Source of the DNA: an uncultured Prevotella sp.
GTDB lineage: Bacteria; Bacteroidota; Bacteroidia; Bacteroidales; Bacteroidaceae
Length of the DNA stretch: 26,702 nucleotides
NCBI GenBank assembly: GCA_900546345.1
Contig: URCI01000039.1
Coordinates: forward strand, 1-26,702
Reading direction: 5' to 3'
In this document: positions 15,080-22,188 of the stretch, in pieces
Layout of the letters: each line of letters begins with the position of its first letter
Position numbering within the stretch: position 1 is the first letter of the stretch
The notes under the pieces: generated by a model
Databases searched by the model: none
What the model was told of the DNA's origin: nothing
Seen by the model: the letters and a program-made list of their open reading frames with translations, nothing else
Position numbers and translations under genes: made by a program

Positions 15080-15112
15080 TGACTAGATACAAAAGCTAAA
15101 AAGAAAAGCATT

Positions 15113-15436
15113 ATGATTATTGATTTCGACAAGATCCCTGAAGCTCATGTTGATGGCTTCAAAGGTGGTAAAGGGCGACTGGACACGCGCAACTACGATG
15201 ACGGCAAGGCAAAGATCATGTATTCCACGCTTCGCCCCGGCGCATCATCGGGTTTGCACGTTCATGAAGGCAACTGCGAGATCGTCTTCGTCATCAGTGG
15301 CATTGCTACTTTCCACTATGATGGTCAGGTGGAAGAGTGCCGTGCCGGTCAGTGCCATTATTGTCCCGAGGGACATAGTCACTACATGGAGAACCTGACT
15401 GACCATGACCTGGTCTATTTCGCCGTGGTGAAATAG
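15113..15436 (+). CDS. Small single-domain cupin protein
   Basis: A 107-residue cupin fold, essentially one double-stranded beta-helix. Cupins of this size bind a metal and act as small isomerases, dioxygenases or sugar/ligand-binding proteins. Motif 1 is seen as 'SGLHVHEGNCEIVFVISG', giving H49, H51 and E56 as metal ligands. Motif 2 is the 'CPEGHSHYMEN' stretch, with H88 or H90 as the fourth ligand. Cys76, Cys81 and Cys84 lie close to the pocket, which is unusual. It has its own promoter, divergent from the Oar-type gene. No neighbouring pathway gene identifies a substrate. Confidence 0.83.
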   Translation: MIIDFDKIPEAHVDGFKGGKGRLDTRNYDDGKAKIMYSTLRPGASSGLHVHEGNCEIVFVISGIATFHYDGQVEECRAGQCHYCPEGHSHYMENLTDHDLVYFAVVK

Positions 15437-15587
15437 CTTTCCGTCCTTTCCCGTGTTTGTTGCACACCTGCTTGAGCTGACAGCCATAGCAACGGTCGTG
15501 GGCATGGCGGAAAGCGTAGCTGACGCGATAAGCAACATATGCGACGCACAAGGCGACAACGCAGAATACAATGATGTGTTGTGTCAT
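15306..15587 (-). CDS. Small Cys-rich single-pass membrane protein (FeoB-associated-like), overlapping the cupin antisense
   Basis: A 93-residue ORF that starts with a clear hydrophobic helix (HIIVFCVVALCVAYVAYRV, residues 4-22), then a basic/His segment and 'CYGCQLKQVC', a CX2CX5C cluster at C33, C36 and C42. This is the layout of the small FeoB-associated Cys-rich membrane proteins, which have one helix and a GC-x-LK-x-x-C tail. The recognisable part ends around residue 48, just where the antisense overlap with the cupin gene begins (15436); the rest is low-complexity and probably just an open frame in antisense. Either the true protein has this tail, or a stop has been lost by mutation or base error. 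No feoAB genes are in the window. No clear ribosome site was found. Confidence 0.5.
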   Translation of the reverse strand: MTQHIIVFCVVALCVAYVAYRVSYAFRHAHDRCYGCQLKQVCNKHGKGRKAISPRRNRPGHGQSGSPCSDYVPRDNNGTDRHGTLPPDHHSGK

Positions 15588-15652
15588 GGATCAATCGTTT
15601 TATAGTGATACCTTATTTATATATATAACGCATAGTCAAACCATTTCTATAT

Positions 15653-16717
15653 ATGGCTCTACAAAATAATCATCTTGTCATCATGGCAGGCGGCGTCGGC
15701 AGTCGCTTTTGGCCGATGAGTACCGAGGAGCGCCCCAAGCAGTTCATCGATGTGCTGGGTGTTGGCCGCACGCTGATCCAGATGACTTTGGACCGTTTCC
15801 GTGGCGTTTGCCCGATGGAGAATGTGTGGATTGTCACCAACGAGCGCTACGCCACCCTTGTCCACGAGCAGTTGCCTGAGGTGGCTACCGATCATATCCT
15901 ACAAGAACCATGCCGAAGAAACACGGCACCCTGCATCGCTTACGTCAGTTGGCGCATCAAGATGACGGACCCAAAGGCCAATGTGGTCGTCTCCCCGGCT
16001 GATCATATGGTGACCAACGTCGAGGAGTTCCGGCGTGTCATCAACTCTTGCCTGAAATTTGCAGGCGAGACCGATGCGGTCCTCACCCTCGGCATGAAGC
16101 CGACACGGCCTGAGACCGGATACGGATATATCCAGGCTGACCTCACCTCCAACTCTCCACGCAACCGCGAAATCTATCGTGTCGATCAGTTCAAGGAGAA
16201 ACCTGATCTGGAGACCGCCAAGCACTATATCAGTGAGAATAACTTCTTCTGGAACGCCGGCATCTTTGTCTGGAGCGTGGAGACGATCGTCAACGCCTTT
16301 CGCGTGTATGCGCCCCGCATCAACAATATCTTTGAGCGCATACAAAATGTCATGGGGACACCACAGGAGCAGGAGACAATTAATAAAGTGTATCCCGACT
16401 GTGACAATATCTCCATCGACTATGCTGTCATGGAGAACGCTGAAGAGATCTTTGTCTTCCCCGCCGACTTCGGATGGAGCGACCTGGGCACGTGGGGATC
16501 GCTGCTGTTGCAGAGTCAGCGCGACATGTACGGTAACGGACTCATCGGCAAGGATATCCACACTTTTGAGTGCCGCAACTGCATCGTGCACACGACCGAG
16601 GAGAAGAAAGTGATCCTGCAAGGCCTCGACGGCTATATCGTGGCTGAGCATGACAACACCCTGCTGGTTTGCAAATTGTCGGAAGAGCAACGCATCAAGC
16701 AGTTCCAAAACAACTGA
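15653..16717 (+). CDS. manC: Mannose-1-phosphate guanylyltransferase
   Basis: A 354-residue nucleotidyltransferase that makes GDP-mannose from mannose-1-phosphate and GTP, feeding surface polysaccharide, O-antigen and GDP-fucose synthesis. The N-terminal signature 'GGVGSRFWPMSTEERPKQF' (residues 13-31) is the GxGxRxWPxS...PKQF motif. Further conserved blocks are 'ILQEPCRRNTAPCIAY', 'VVSPADHMV', 'ETGYGYIQ', 'FKEKPDLETAKHYI', 'NNFFWNAGIFVW' and 'SIDYAVMENAE...FGWSDLGTW'. It lacks the C-terminal phosphomannose isomerase domain of the bifunctional form. The start gives MALQNNHLVIMAGG; no strong -7 box was found upstream. ispE follows after 46 bases on the same strand, so they may be co-transcribed. 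Confidence 0.94.
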   Translation: MALQNNHLVIMAGGVGSRFWPMSTEERPKQFIDVLGVGRTLIQMTLDRFRGVCPMENVWIVTNERYATLVHEQLPEVATDHILQEPCRRNTAPCIAYVSWRIKMTDPKANVVVSPADHMVTNVEEFRRVINSCLKFAGETDAVLTLGMKPTRPETGYGYIQADLTSNSPRNREIYRVDQFKEKPDLETAKHYISENNFFWNAGIFVWSVETIVNAFRVYAPRINNIFERIQNVMGTPQEQETINKVYPDCDNISIDYAVMENAEEIFVFPADFGWSDLGTWGSLLLQSQRDMYGNGLIGKDIHTFECRNCIVHTTEEKKVILQGLDGYIVAEHDNTLLVCKLSEEQRIKQFQNN

Positions 16718-16763
16718 TCCTGCCCGGTCCTCAGTCAAAAATAACTTTAAACACAACAATACT

Positions 16764-17603
16764 ATGCTGACCTTTCCTTGTGCCAAGATCAATCTTGGAT
16801 TGAATATTGTCGCTGAGCGCTCCGACGGCTACCACGACATACAGACCGTGTTTTACCCGATCCCGCTCACAGATGCCTTGGAAATCAAACACATGGACCC
16901 CGCCTTTCCCTCTGATCACCCTTGCGATCTGAAGGTGACGGGCAATGCGGTGGATTGCAATGAGCGTGACAACTTGGTCGTGAAGGCCTACGACCTGCTG
17001 GCGGCCGACTTTGATCTGCCGCCCATTCATGCCCATCTGTTCAAGCGTATCCCCTCGCAGGCCGGGCTGGGTGGCGGTAGTTCTGATGGCGCGTATATGA
17101 TCCGGCTGCTCGACGAGCGTTTCCGGCTCAACATCGGTATCGCCGAGATGGAGCGTTACGCTGCCCGACTGGGCTCCGACTGCGCTTTCTTCATCACTGC
17201 CGAGCCGTCGTATGCCACTGGCCGTGGCGAGATCCTTGAGCCTGCCGACGGTCCAAAAGGCAATCTCCACGGGTATTACATCGCAGTGGTGAAACCCGAT
17301 GTGGCTGTGTCTACCCGCGAGGCCTACGCGCAGATCGTCTGTCACATGCCCCGCAAGTCGTGCCGTGACATCGTCCGCCAACCGATCGATACGTGGCATT
17401 ACGAGCTGACCAATGACTTTGAACGACCGGTCTTTATCGCTCATCCCGAGTTGGGACGCATTAAGCAACAGCTCTATAATCATGGGGCCGTGTATGCTCA
17501 GATGAGTGGCAGTGGCAGCGCGCTCTTTGGTATCTTCCGTGAGAAGCCAAAAGGATTGGAAGAGACATTCAAGGATTGCTTTGTAGCTTCAGCAGCCTTG
17601 TAG
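16764..17603 (+). CDS. ispE: 4-diphosphocytidyl-2-C-methyl-D-erythritol kinase
   Basis: A 279-residue GHMP-family kinase that phosphorylates CDP-methylerythritol with ATP in the MEP route to isopentenyl diphosphate. 'FPCAKINLGLNI' (residues 4-15) carries catalytic Lys8. The ATP loop is 'PSQAGLGGGSSDGA' (97-110). 'RLGSDCAFFI' holds the catalytic Asp139, and 'MSGSGSALFGIF' is the third GHMP motif. The start was set at 16764; the frame is open further back into manC, but that part is not IspE-like. A TAACTTTA box at 16742-16749 may give a second promoter. It converges on the Nudix gene across a shared hairpin. Confidence 0.94.
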   Translation: MLTFPCAKINLGLNIVAERSDGYHDIQTVFYPIPLTDALEIKHMDPAFPSDHPCDLKVTGNAVDCNERDNLVVKAYDLLAADFDLPPIHAHLFKRIPSQAGLGGGSSDGAYMIRLLDERFRLNIGIAEMERYAARLGSDCAFFITAEPSYATGRGEILEPADGPKGNLHGYYIAVVKPDVAVSTREAYAQIVCHMPRKSCRDIVRQPIDTWHYELTNDFERPVFIAHPELGRIKQQLYNHGAVYAQMSGSGSALFGIFREKPKGLEETFKDCFVASAAL

Positions 17604-17629
17604 ACTACATAGGGCGACAAAACATAAAA

Positions 17630-17686
17630 AACGCATTTTGCCGCAGGTAAAGAGGTCATTGCTCCTTGCCTGCGGCAAAATGCGTT
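17630..17686. terminator. Long-stem terminator between ispE and the Nudix gene
   Basis: A perfect 18-bp stem pairs 17630-17647 with 17669-17686 around a 21-base loop. On the minus strand a T run follows (GCGTTTTTTATG), so it best serves the Nudix gene, whose TAA stop (17685-17687) overlaps the stem base. On the plus strand no T run follows, so termination of ispE would be weaker. Confidence 0.85.
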
Positions 17687-18206
17687 AAAGACGTTGTTTG
17701 TTGAGTTGTGGCATGATCACTTGGCGGTATTCGTTCTCGAAGTTGGGTGTGAAGACACCTTTCCCCAGGTTGTCATTGATCTCTTCGGGACTCCAGTAGC
17801 GGCCACCGGCAAGTTCTTCTTTGCTCGGTTGCACCTCGCCGTCATAGACTGTGAGGAAGACCCACACGAGTTCCTTCTCGCGCAAGCTTTCGAAGACATA
17901 GTGCTTGATATACTTTGGTGTGTAGTCGGTGATACCCAGTTCCTCACTCACCTCGCGGTGAAGAGCCTGCTCGACCGTTTCGCCGTAGTCGACATGTCCG
18001 CCACATGCCGTGTCCCATTTGTCGGGCTGGATGTCTTTCCAGTGCGGTCGCTGTTGCAAATAGAGGTCGCCACGGCTATTGAATACGTGCAGGTGCACTA
18101 CCGGATGGAGCACCTTGCAGCCATCGTGGGCTTTACCGCGTGTGATCTTACCGAGCACGTGGCCGTCTTCGTCGACGATGGGAAAGAGTTCTTCTTTGTT
18201 ATCCAT
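17685..18206 (-). CDS. Nudix hydrolase (isopentenyl-diphosphate-isomerase-like)
   Basis: A 173-residue Nudix protein with an intact Nudix box at residues 70-92 (GHVDYGETVEQALHREVSEE then LGI), fitting GX5EX7REUXEEXGU, so Mg2+-dependent cleavage of a nucleoside-diphosphate-type substrate is expected. The N-terminus 'ELFPIVDEDGHVLGKITRGKAHDGC' and 'HPVVHLHVFNSRGDLYLQQR' resemble the YfcD / IDI-like subfamily, where the Nudix fold can isomerise isopentenyl diphosphate or hydrolyse other diphosphates. It is next to ispE, which invites an isoprenoid link, but the genes are convergent, so this is weak evidence. It is divergent from the HD gene with 96 bases between starts; no clear -7 box of its own was seen. 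Confidence 0.87.
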   Translation of the reverse strand: MDNKEELFPIVDEDGHVLGKITRGKAHDGCKVLHPVVHLHVFNSRGDLYLQQRPHWKDIQPDKWDTACGGHVDYGETVEQALHREVSEELGITDYTPKYIKHYVFESLREKELVWVFLTVYDGEVQPSKEELAGGRYWSPEEINDNLGKGVFTPNFENEYRQVIMPQLNKQRL

Positions 18207-18246
18207 ACGCTTTTCGGTCTGTTTTCGCTTTTATTTTACTTTTTAT

Positions 18247-18277
18247 TTTGTCATCTCAAATCTTCTTATTACCTTTA
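18247..18277 (+). promoter_or_regulatory. HD-domain gene promoter
   Basis: TTTG at 18247-18250 and TACCTTTA at 18270-18277 are separated by 19 bases; the -7 box differs from consensus in its last base only. An AAAGGAG and an AAAGGA ribosome-site candidate lie in the 25 bases before the ATG at 18303. Confidence 0.45.
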
Positions 18278-18302
18278 CATAAGAAAGGAGAAAACAAAGG
18301 AA

Positions 18303-18947
18303 ATGGGTCTTATGGAAGTAAATCTCGACTTGATGTCTTTTATCGAAACGAGCATCCTGCCCCGCTACACAGCTTTCGGCCGTTCTCATGGCTTGAGTCA
18401 TGTGCAGCGTGTGATTGCCAATTCCCTGGAACTGGCGCGCCGGACAGGAGCCGATATCAATATGGTGTACACTGTTGCCGCGTATCACGATCTCGGCATG
18501 AGCGGTCCCCGGGCCATCCACCATATCACGAGTGGCAAGATTCTGGCTGCTGACGCGCGGCTGAAGAAATGGTTCTCGCCCGAGCAGATCACGATCATGA
18601 AGGAAGCCGTGGAGGATCATCGTGCATCTGCTTCGCACGCTCCCCGCAGCATCTATGGCAAGATCGTCGCGGAGGCTGACCGTGACCTCGATCCCGAGGT
18701 GGTGTTCCGTCGTGCCGTGGAGTTTGGCTTGGAGCATGATCCCGACAAAGACCGCGAATGGCAGTGGCAGCGTTTTGACCACCATATGGAAGAGAAGTAC
18801 AGCATCAGGGGTTATATACGGCTGTGGATTCCCAATTCGCCCAATGAGGAAAAACTCAAGGAGGTCAGATCCGTCATTGCTGACAAGGCGCGGCTTCGCG
18901 AGGTTTTCAATCGTCTTTATGATGAGGAGTGCTCGTCAAAGCACTGA
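18303..18947 (+). CDS. HD-domain phosphohydrolase
   Basis: A 214-residue HD-superfamily protein. The metal-binding set is visible: 'GRSHGLSHVQRV' (H29, H33), 'AAYHDLGM' (H62, D63), 'EAVEDHRASA' (H106) and 'EADRDLD' (D126). This is the short YedJ-like / uncharacterised HD type, thought to hydrolyse phosphomonoesters or nucleotides; a signalling-nucleotide substrate is possible but not shown. The C-terminal half has 'DKDREWQWQRFDHHMEEKYS', a Trp-rich segment. The start was set at 18303 with nearby AAAGGA; the frame is open another 200 codons upstream, antisense to the Nudix gene. Its last 41 bases overlap the end of the convergent glycosyltransferase gene. Confidence 0.83.
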   Translation: MGLMEVNLDLMSFIETSILPRYTAFGRSHGLSHVQRVIANSLELARRTGADINMVYTVAAYHDLGMSGPRAIHHITSGKILAADARLKKWFSPEQITIMKEAVEDHRASASHAPRSIYGKIVAEADRDLDPEVVFRRAVEFGLEHDPDKDREWQWQRFDHHMEEKYSIRGYIRLWIPNSPNEEKLKEVRSVIADKARLREVFNRLYDEECSSKH

Positions 18948-19947
18948 ATGTCTTTTTGCCTTTGACGTAGTATTGCCAAACGACACTGAAAGACATTCGC
19001 TCCGGAACGGTCAGAAGTTTCCTGCTCTGCTTGATGGCCTCGCGATCCGCATCGAAATCATGCCGCCATTTATGGAAGGCTCGCCGTGCCCGCAGAATGG
19101 CGATGAAGTCATGCCAGTTGCGGTTGACGACCAGTGTTTCTAAGGCAGCAATGTGATCGAGCAGCCAGCGCATGTGCATCACGGGCGAGAGTTCCTCGTC
19201 GGGCAGGTTTTTGTAGAGCATGGTCAGATTGTTGCGGAAGTTGAGAAACGTCTTCATCGGGTTGCCCTGCGGCAGGGTGCCGCCTCCGACATGATAGACT
19301 TCACTCTCAGGATTACATACCACTCGGCGACCGCGCTGTCGCAGTCTCCAGCAGAGATCTATCTCCTCGTTGTGGGCAAAGAAACGCGCGTCGAGTCCAT
19401 CCACATCCCAATAGTCCTTGGCACGGATCATCAGACAGGCCCCTGAAGCCCACAACACATCCATCGGATAGTCATATTGCCCATTGTCCTGCTCCACGGT
19501 GTCGAAGACTCTGCCGCGGCAGAAGGGATAGCCAAAGCGGTCGAGAAATCCTCCCGAAGCTCCCGCATACTCGAAATTGTCTTTGTCGGCCTCGCTGAGC
19601 AACTTCGGCTGGCAGGCAGCCACGTCATGATGACTGTCCATGAACTCCTGCAAAGGGGTGAGCCAATGGTGCGTCACCTCCACATCGGAGTTGAGCAGAA
19701 CGTAATAGTCGGCCTGGATCTGACTCAGTGCGCGGTTGTATCCGTCGGCAAAGCCATAGTTGCGGTCGAGCACCAGCGTCTTCACCTCCGGGAATTTCTT
19801 TGCGAGCATCTCCATCGATCCGTCGGTCGAGGCATTGTCGGCCACCCACACCTCCGCGTCATCGCGGGAATATTTCATGACGGTAGGCAGGAAACGCTCC
19901 ATCATCTTCCGTCCGTTCCAGTTCAATATGACGATTGCTGTCTTCAT
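18907..19947 (-). CDS. Family 2 glycosyltransferase
   Basis: A 346-residue GT-A-fold enzyme that transfers a sugar from a nucleotide donor, probably for surface polysaccharide or lipid-linked glycan. Seen motifs: 'VILNWNG' (residues 6-12), 'VADNASTDGS' (35-44), 'RNYGFADGYNRAL' (62-74), the DxD-like 'LLNSDVE' (84-90), 'WASGACLMIRA' and 'HNEEIDLCWRLRQRG', which holds the catalytic-base region of the rhamnosyltransferase-like WbbL subgroup. No membrane helix is obvious. It lies 12 bases downstream of mtaB on the same strand, so it is probably co-transcribed with that tRNA-modification gene. The 3' end overlaps the HD gene. Confidence 0.9.
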   Translation of the reverse strand: MKTAIVILNWNGRKMMERFLPTVMKYSRDDAEVWVADNASTDGSMEMLAKKFPEVKTLVLDRNYGFADGYNRALSQIQADYYVLLNSDVEVTHHWLTPLQEFMDSHHDVAACQPKLLSEADKDNFEYAGASGGFLDRFGYPFCRGRVFDTVEQDNGQYDYPMDVLWASGACLMIRAKDYWDVDGLDARFFAHNEEIDLCWRLRQRGRRVVCNPESEVYHVGGGTLPQGNPMKTFLNFRNNLTMLYKNLPDEELSPVMHMRWLLDHIAALETLVVNRNWHDFIAILRARRAFHKWRHDFDADREAIKQSRKLLTVPERMSFSVVWQYYVKGKKTFSALTSTPHHKDD

Positions 19948-19959
19948 CTTGTTTCTTTT

Positions 19960-21312
19960 TTATTCTTTAAGATAGGGCATCGCCAGGAGCGTGTCCTCTT
20001 TTCCGCTTTTTCTGAAATCGCCGAGCTTCACGTTGATGATCTCGTTGTCGTATTCTTCGCGCGCCTCGCTGGCCGGGAGTGTGACCCGGATGTAGTTGTC
20101 GGTGAAGCCGTGCATGGCGTGACCGGCGGGTGCTTTCTCGAAGAGCACCGGTCGTGTCTGTCCGATGTAGTGGGCGTAGAACTCGTGGGTCTTTCGGTCC
20201 GAGAGTTCCAAGAGCCGTTTCGACCGCAGCTTCTTGTCCTTGTCATCAACGACATAGGGGATGGCAAGCGCCGAGGTCCCCGGCCGCTCGGAGTAGGGGA
20301 AGACGTGGAGCTGTGTCACGGGCAGGCTGTCGAGGAACTCGTAGCAGTCCTCGAAGTATTCGGGCCGTTCACCGCGACAGCCCACCATCACGTCGACGCC
20401 GATGAACGCGTCGGGCATGAGCTCCTTGATCAGATGGATCTTATGGGCAAAGACATCGCGTGTGTAGCGCCGGTGCATGAGTTTGAGCACCTCGTCGTTG
20501 CCGCTTTGCAAGGGAATATGGAAATGGGGCATGAAAGCACGGGAGCGTGCGCAGTAGGCGATGAGCTCGTCATCGATGAGGTCGGGCTCAAGTGAACTGA
20601 TGCGATAGCGCTGGATACCCTCCACGCCATCGAGCGCTTTGACCAAGTCGAGAAACGTCTCGCCGGTGGTCTTGCCAAACTCGCCGATGTTCACGCCCGT
20701 GAGGACAATCTCCTTGCCGCCTTCACGGGCTGCCTGTTCGGCCTGTTCAACGAGCGAGGCAATCGTGGGGTTGCGGGAGAAGCCGCGGGCGTAGGGAATG
20801 GTGCAGTAGGTACAGAAATAATCGCATCCGTCCTGCACTTTCAGGAAGTAACGGGTGCGGTTGCCGCGTGAGCACGAGGGCTGGAAGGTCTTGATGTCCT
20901 TGGTCTTCTCGTGGTGGAAGGCGTGGAGATGTCCTTCTCGCGGTTGTGTCCATGCGTCAGAGAGATATTGTATGAGGTTGGCCTTCTCGTTGGAGCCGAG
21001 CACGAGGTCCACGCCGTCGATGGCGCTCACCGTTTCCGGTTCGAGCTGTGCATAGCATCCCGTGACCACGACAAAGGCGTCGGGGTTCTCGCGCACCATG
21101 CGGTGGATAGCCTGGCGGCATTTGTGGTCAGCGACCTCAGTGACCGAACAGGTGTTGATGAGGCAGATGTCGGCGTGCTCGCCCTCTTGTGCTGTGACGA
21201 CGCCCATCTCGCTGAGCAGCTTGCCAAAGGTGGAAGTCTCTGAGAAATTGAGCTTGCAGCCCAGCGTGTAAAAGGCTGCTTTCTTGCCTTGGAAGGCACT
21301 GGTGTTGATCAT
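19960..21312 (-). CDS. mtaB: tRNA t6A37 methylthiotransferase (MtaB-type)
   Basis: A 450-residue radical SAM methylthiotransferase that converts t6A at position 37 of ANN-decoding tRNAs to ms2t6A. The UPF0004 domain has C19 (TLGCKLN), C55 (NTCSV) and C86 (VTGCYAQ) for the auxiliary cluster. The radical SAM cysteines are C163, C167 and C170 in 'VQDGCDYFCTYC'. 'HIPLQSGNDEVLKLMHRRYT' is the usual MiaB-family block, and a TRAM-like domain forms the C-terminus (about 370-450). 'LGCKLN' and overall length fit MtaB better than MiaB or RimO. The start at 21312 sits 20 bases after a perfect -7 box; a longer in-frame N-terminus is not conserved-looking. Confidence 0.92.
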   Translation of the reverse strand: MINTSAFQGKKAAFYTLGCKLNFSETSTFGKLLSEMGVVTAQEGEHADICLINTCSVTEVADHKCRQAIHRMVRENPDAFVVVTGCYAQLEPETVSAIDGVDLVLGSNEKANLIQYLSDAWTQPREGHLHAFHHEKTKDIKTFQPSCSRGNRTRYFLKVQDGCDYFCTYCTIPYARGFSRNPTIASLVEQAEQAAREGGKEIVLTGVNIGEFGKTTGETFLDLVKALDGVEGIQRYRISSLEPDLIDDELIAYCARSRAFMPHFHIPLQSGNDEVLKLMHRRYTRDVFAHKIHLIKELMPDAFIGVDVMVGCRGERPEYFEDCYEFLDSLPVTQLHVFPYSERPGTSALAIPYVVDDKDKKLRSKRLLELSDRKTHEFYAHYIGQTRPVLFEKAPAGHAMHGFTDNYIRVTLPASEAREEYDNEIINVKLGDFRKSGKEDTLLAMPYLKE

Positions 21313-21331
21313 GCTTCTTTGCTTTTTTATG

Positions 21332-21339
21332 CAAAGATA
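21332..21339 (-). promoter_or_regulatory. mtaB -7 box
   Basis: Minus-strand TATCTTTG matches TAnnTTTG exactly and predicts a leader of about 14 bases for the mtaB-glycosyltransferase unit. Confidence 0.6.
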
Positions 21340-21450
21340 CTGCTTTCCCGTGACATACAAGCCATTGAACGGTAGAAAAAGCATCAACGCCGAGTGTCTC
21401 CCCGCTGGTTTGATACAATATCATTCATGATCAAACAGTCACAGCCGGGC

Positions 21451-22071
21451 TTATTGTCTCGCTCCGGGCGTGCTACCATAGAGCAGAAAGTCGCGATACA
21501 TGCGTTGGCTGGCAAATTTTTGCTTCACCTTCTCGTATTCCGCATACTGACTGTCGTTGAGAATCTTTCTGAGTTGCTTGTCATATTTGCTTTGCTTGCT
21601 TTCCATCTCTTTGAACGGGTCTGTGGCGTTGTTGCTGCCAGAAGACGGTATGCCCATGCCGGGATCGCCGCCCAGTCCTCCACCGTGACCGCCCATGCCG
21701 CCTGGTCCGCCTTGCATGCCACCCATGCCGCCCGATGGTGGTGGACCGGAAGGACGTCCGCCGCCCATGCCGCCTGGTCCGCCTCCTTGTGCCGGGCGTT
21801 GACCACTTTTCCCATCCTTGCCAGGATGCATGCCTTCGATGATCTCAGCATACTTGCTGTTAAGTTTCCTCACTTTCTTGGCCTGCTTTTCAGTCAGGTT
21901 GAGATGGCTGTCCATATAGTTGTTGAGACTGTCGACCGTGAAATGTCGTCTCATGGGAGGAAGCCCCGCAGGCTGTCCGCCATGTGGCTGTTGAGCCTTT
22001 TGCTCATTGTTCTGTGCCATGCCCATGGAGGCAACGGCCAGAAGCATACCGAGTAACAATACTTTTCTCAT
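21451..22071 (-). CDS. Secreted Spy/CpxP-like protein with Gly/Met/Pro-rich middle
   Basis: A 206-residue exported protein. The signal peptide MRKVLLLGMLLAVASMGMAQ ends at about residue 19. Two helical parts, 'NLTEKQAKKVRKLNSKYAEI' (58-77) and 'KQLRKILNDSQYAEYEKVKQ' (165-184), resemble the LTxxQ helices of Spy/CpxP periplasmic proteins, including the two-helix spacing. Between them, residues 83-145 are a flexible Gly/Met/Pro/His stretch with GGMGG-type units. Bacteroidetes carry many such exported helical proteins (DUF4890-like). Possible roles are chaperone or metal-binding in the periplasm, but neither is shown. It lies downstream of the hybrid two-component gene on the same strand but has its own -7 box. 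Confidence 0.72.
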   Translation of the reverse strand: MRKVLLLGMLLAVASMGMAQNNEQKAQQPHGGQPAGLPPMRRHFTVDSLNNYMDSHLNLTEKQAKKVRKLNSKYAEIIEGMHPGKDGKSGQRPAQGGGPGGMGGGRPSGPPPSGGMGGMQGGPGGMGGHGGGLGGDPGMGIPSSGSNNATDPFKEMESKQSKYDKQLRKILNDSQYAEYEKVKQKFASQRMYRDFLLYGSTPGARQ

Positions 22072-22101
22072 TTTTCGCTTCCATGTTTATCGTTGTCGCT
22101 G

Positions 22102-22109
22102 CAAAGATA
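22102..22109 (-). promoter_or_regulatory. -7 box of the Spy/CpxP-like gene
   Basis: Minus-strand TATCTTTG matches TAnnTTTG exactly, about 30 bases before the ATG at 22071. Confidence 0.55.
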
Positions 22110-22188
22110 TTCGGAGAGACTGACAATGAGAAATCTATTCAGCCAAAGCCTTGTTTCATTAGGTGAAAGGCCTTGACGTCGGTGATGA

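Noticed and set aside
16650..16763. Upstream extension of IspE into manC
   Set aside because: The residues are low complexity, while the conserved AKINLGL motif starts right after the ATG at 16764.
17694..18302. 200-residue N-terminal extension of the HD protein
   Set aside because: It is antisense to the Nudix gene; a promoter and ribosome site lie just before 18303.
19477..20595. 372-residue plus-strand ORF
   Set aside because: It is antisense to the glycosyltransferase and MtaB genes, both of which have full motif sets; it is only an open shadow frame.
21408..21436. GTTTGAT / ATCAAAC hairpin after the Spy/CpxP-like gene as terminator
   Set aside because: The stem is only 7 AT-rich bp with a 15-base loop and no T run, too weak to list as a feature.
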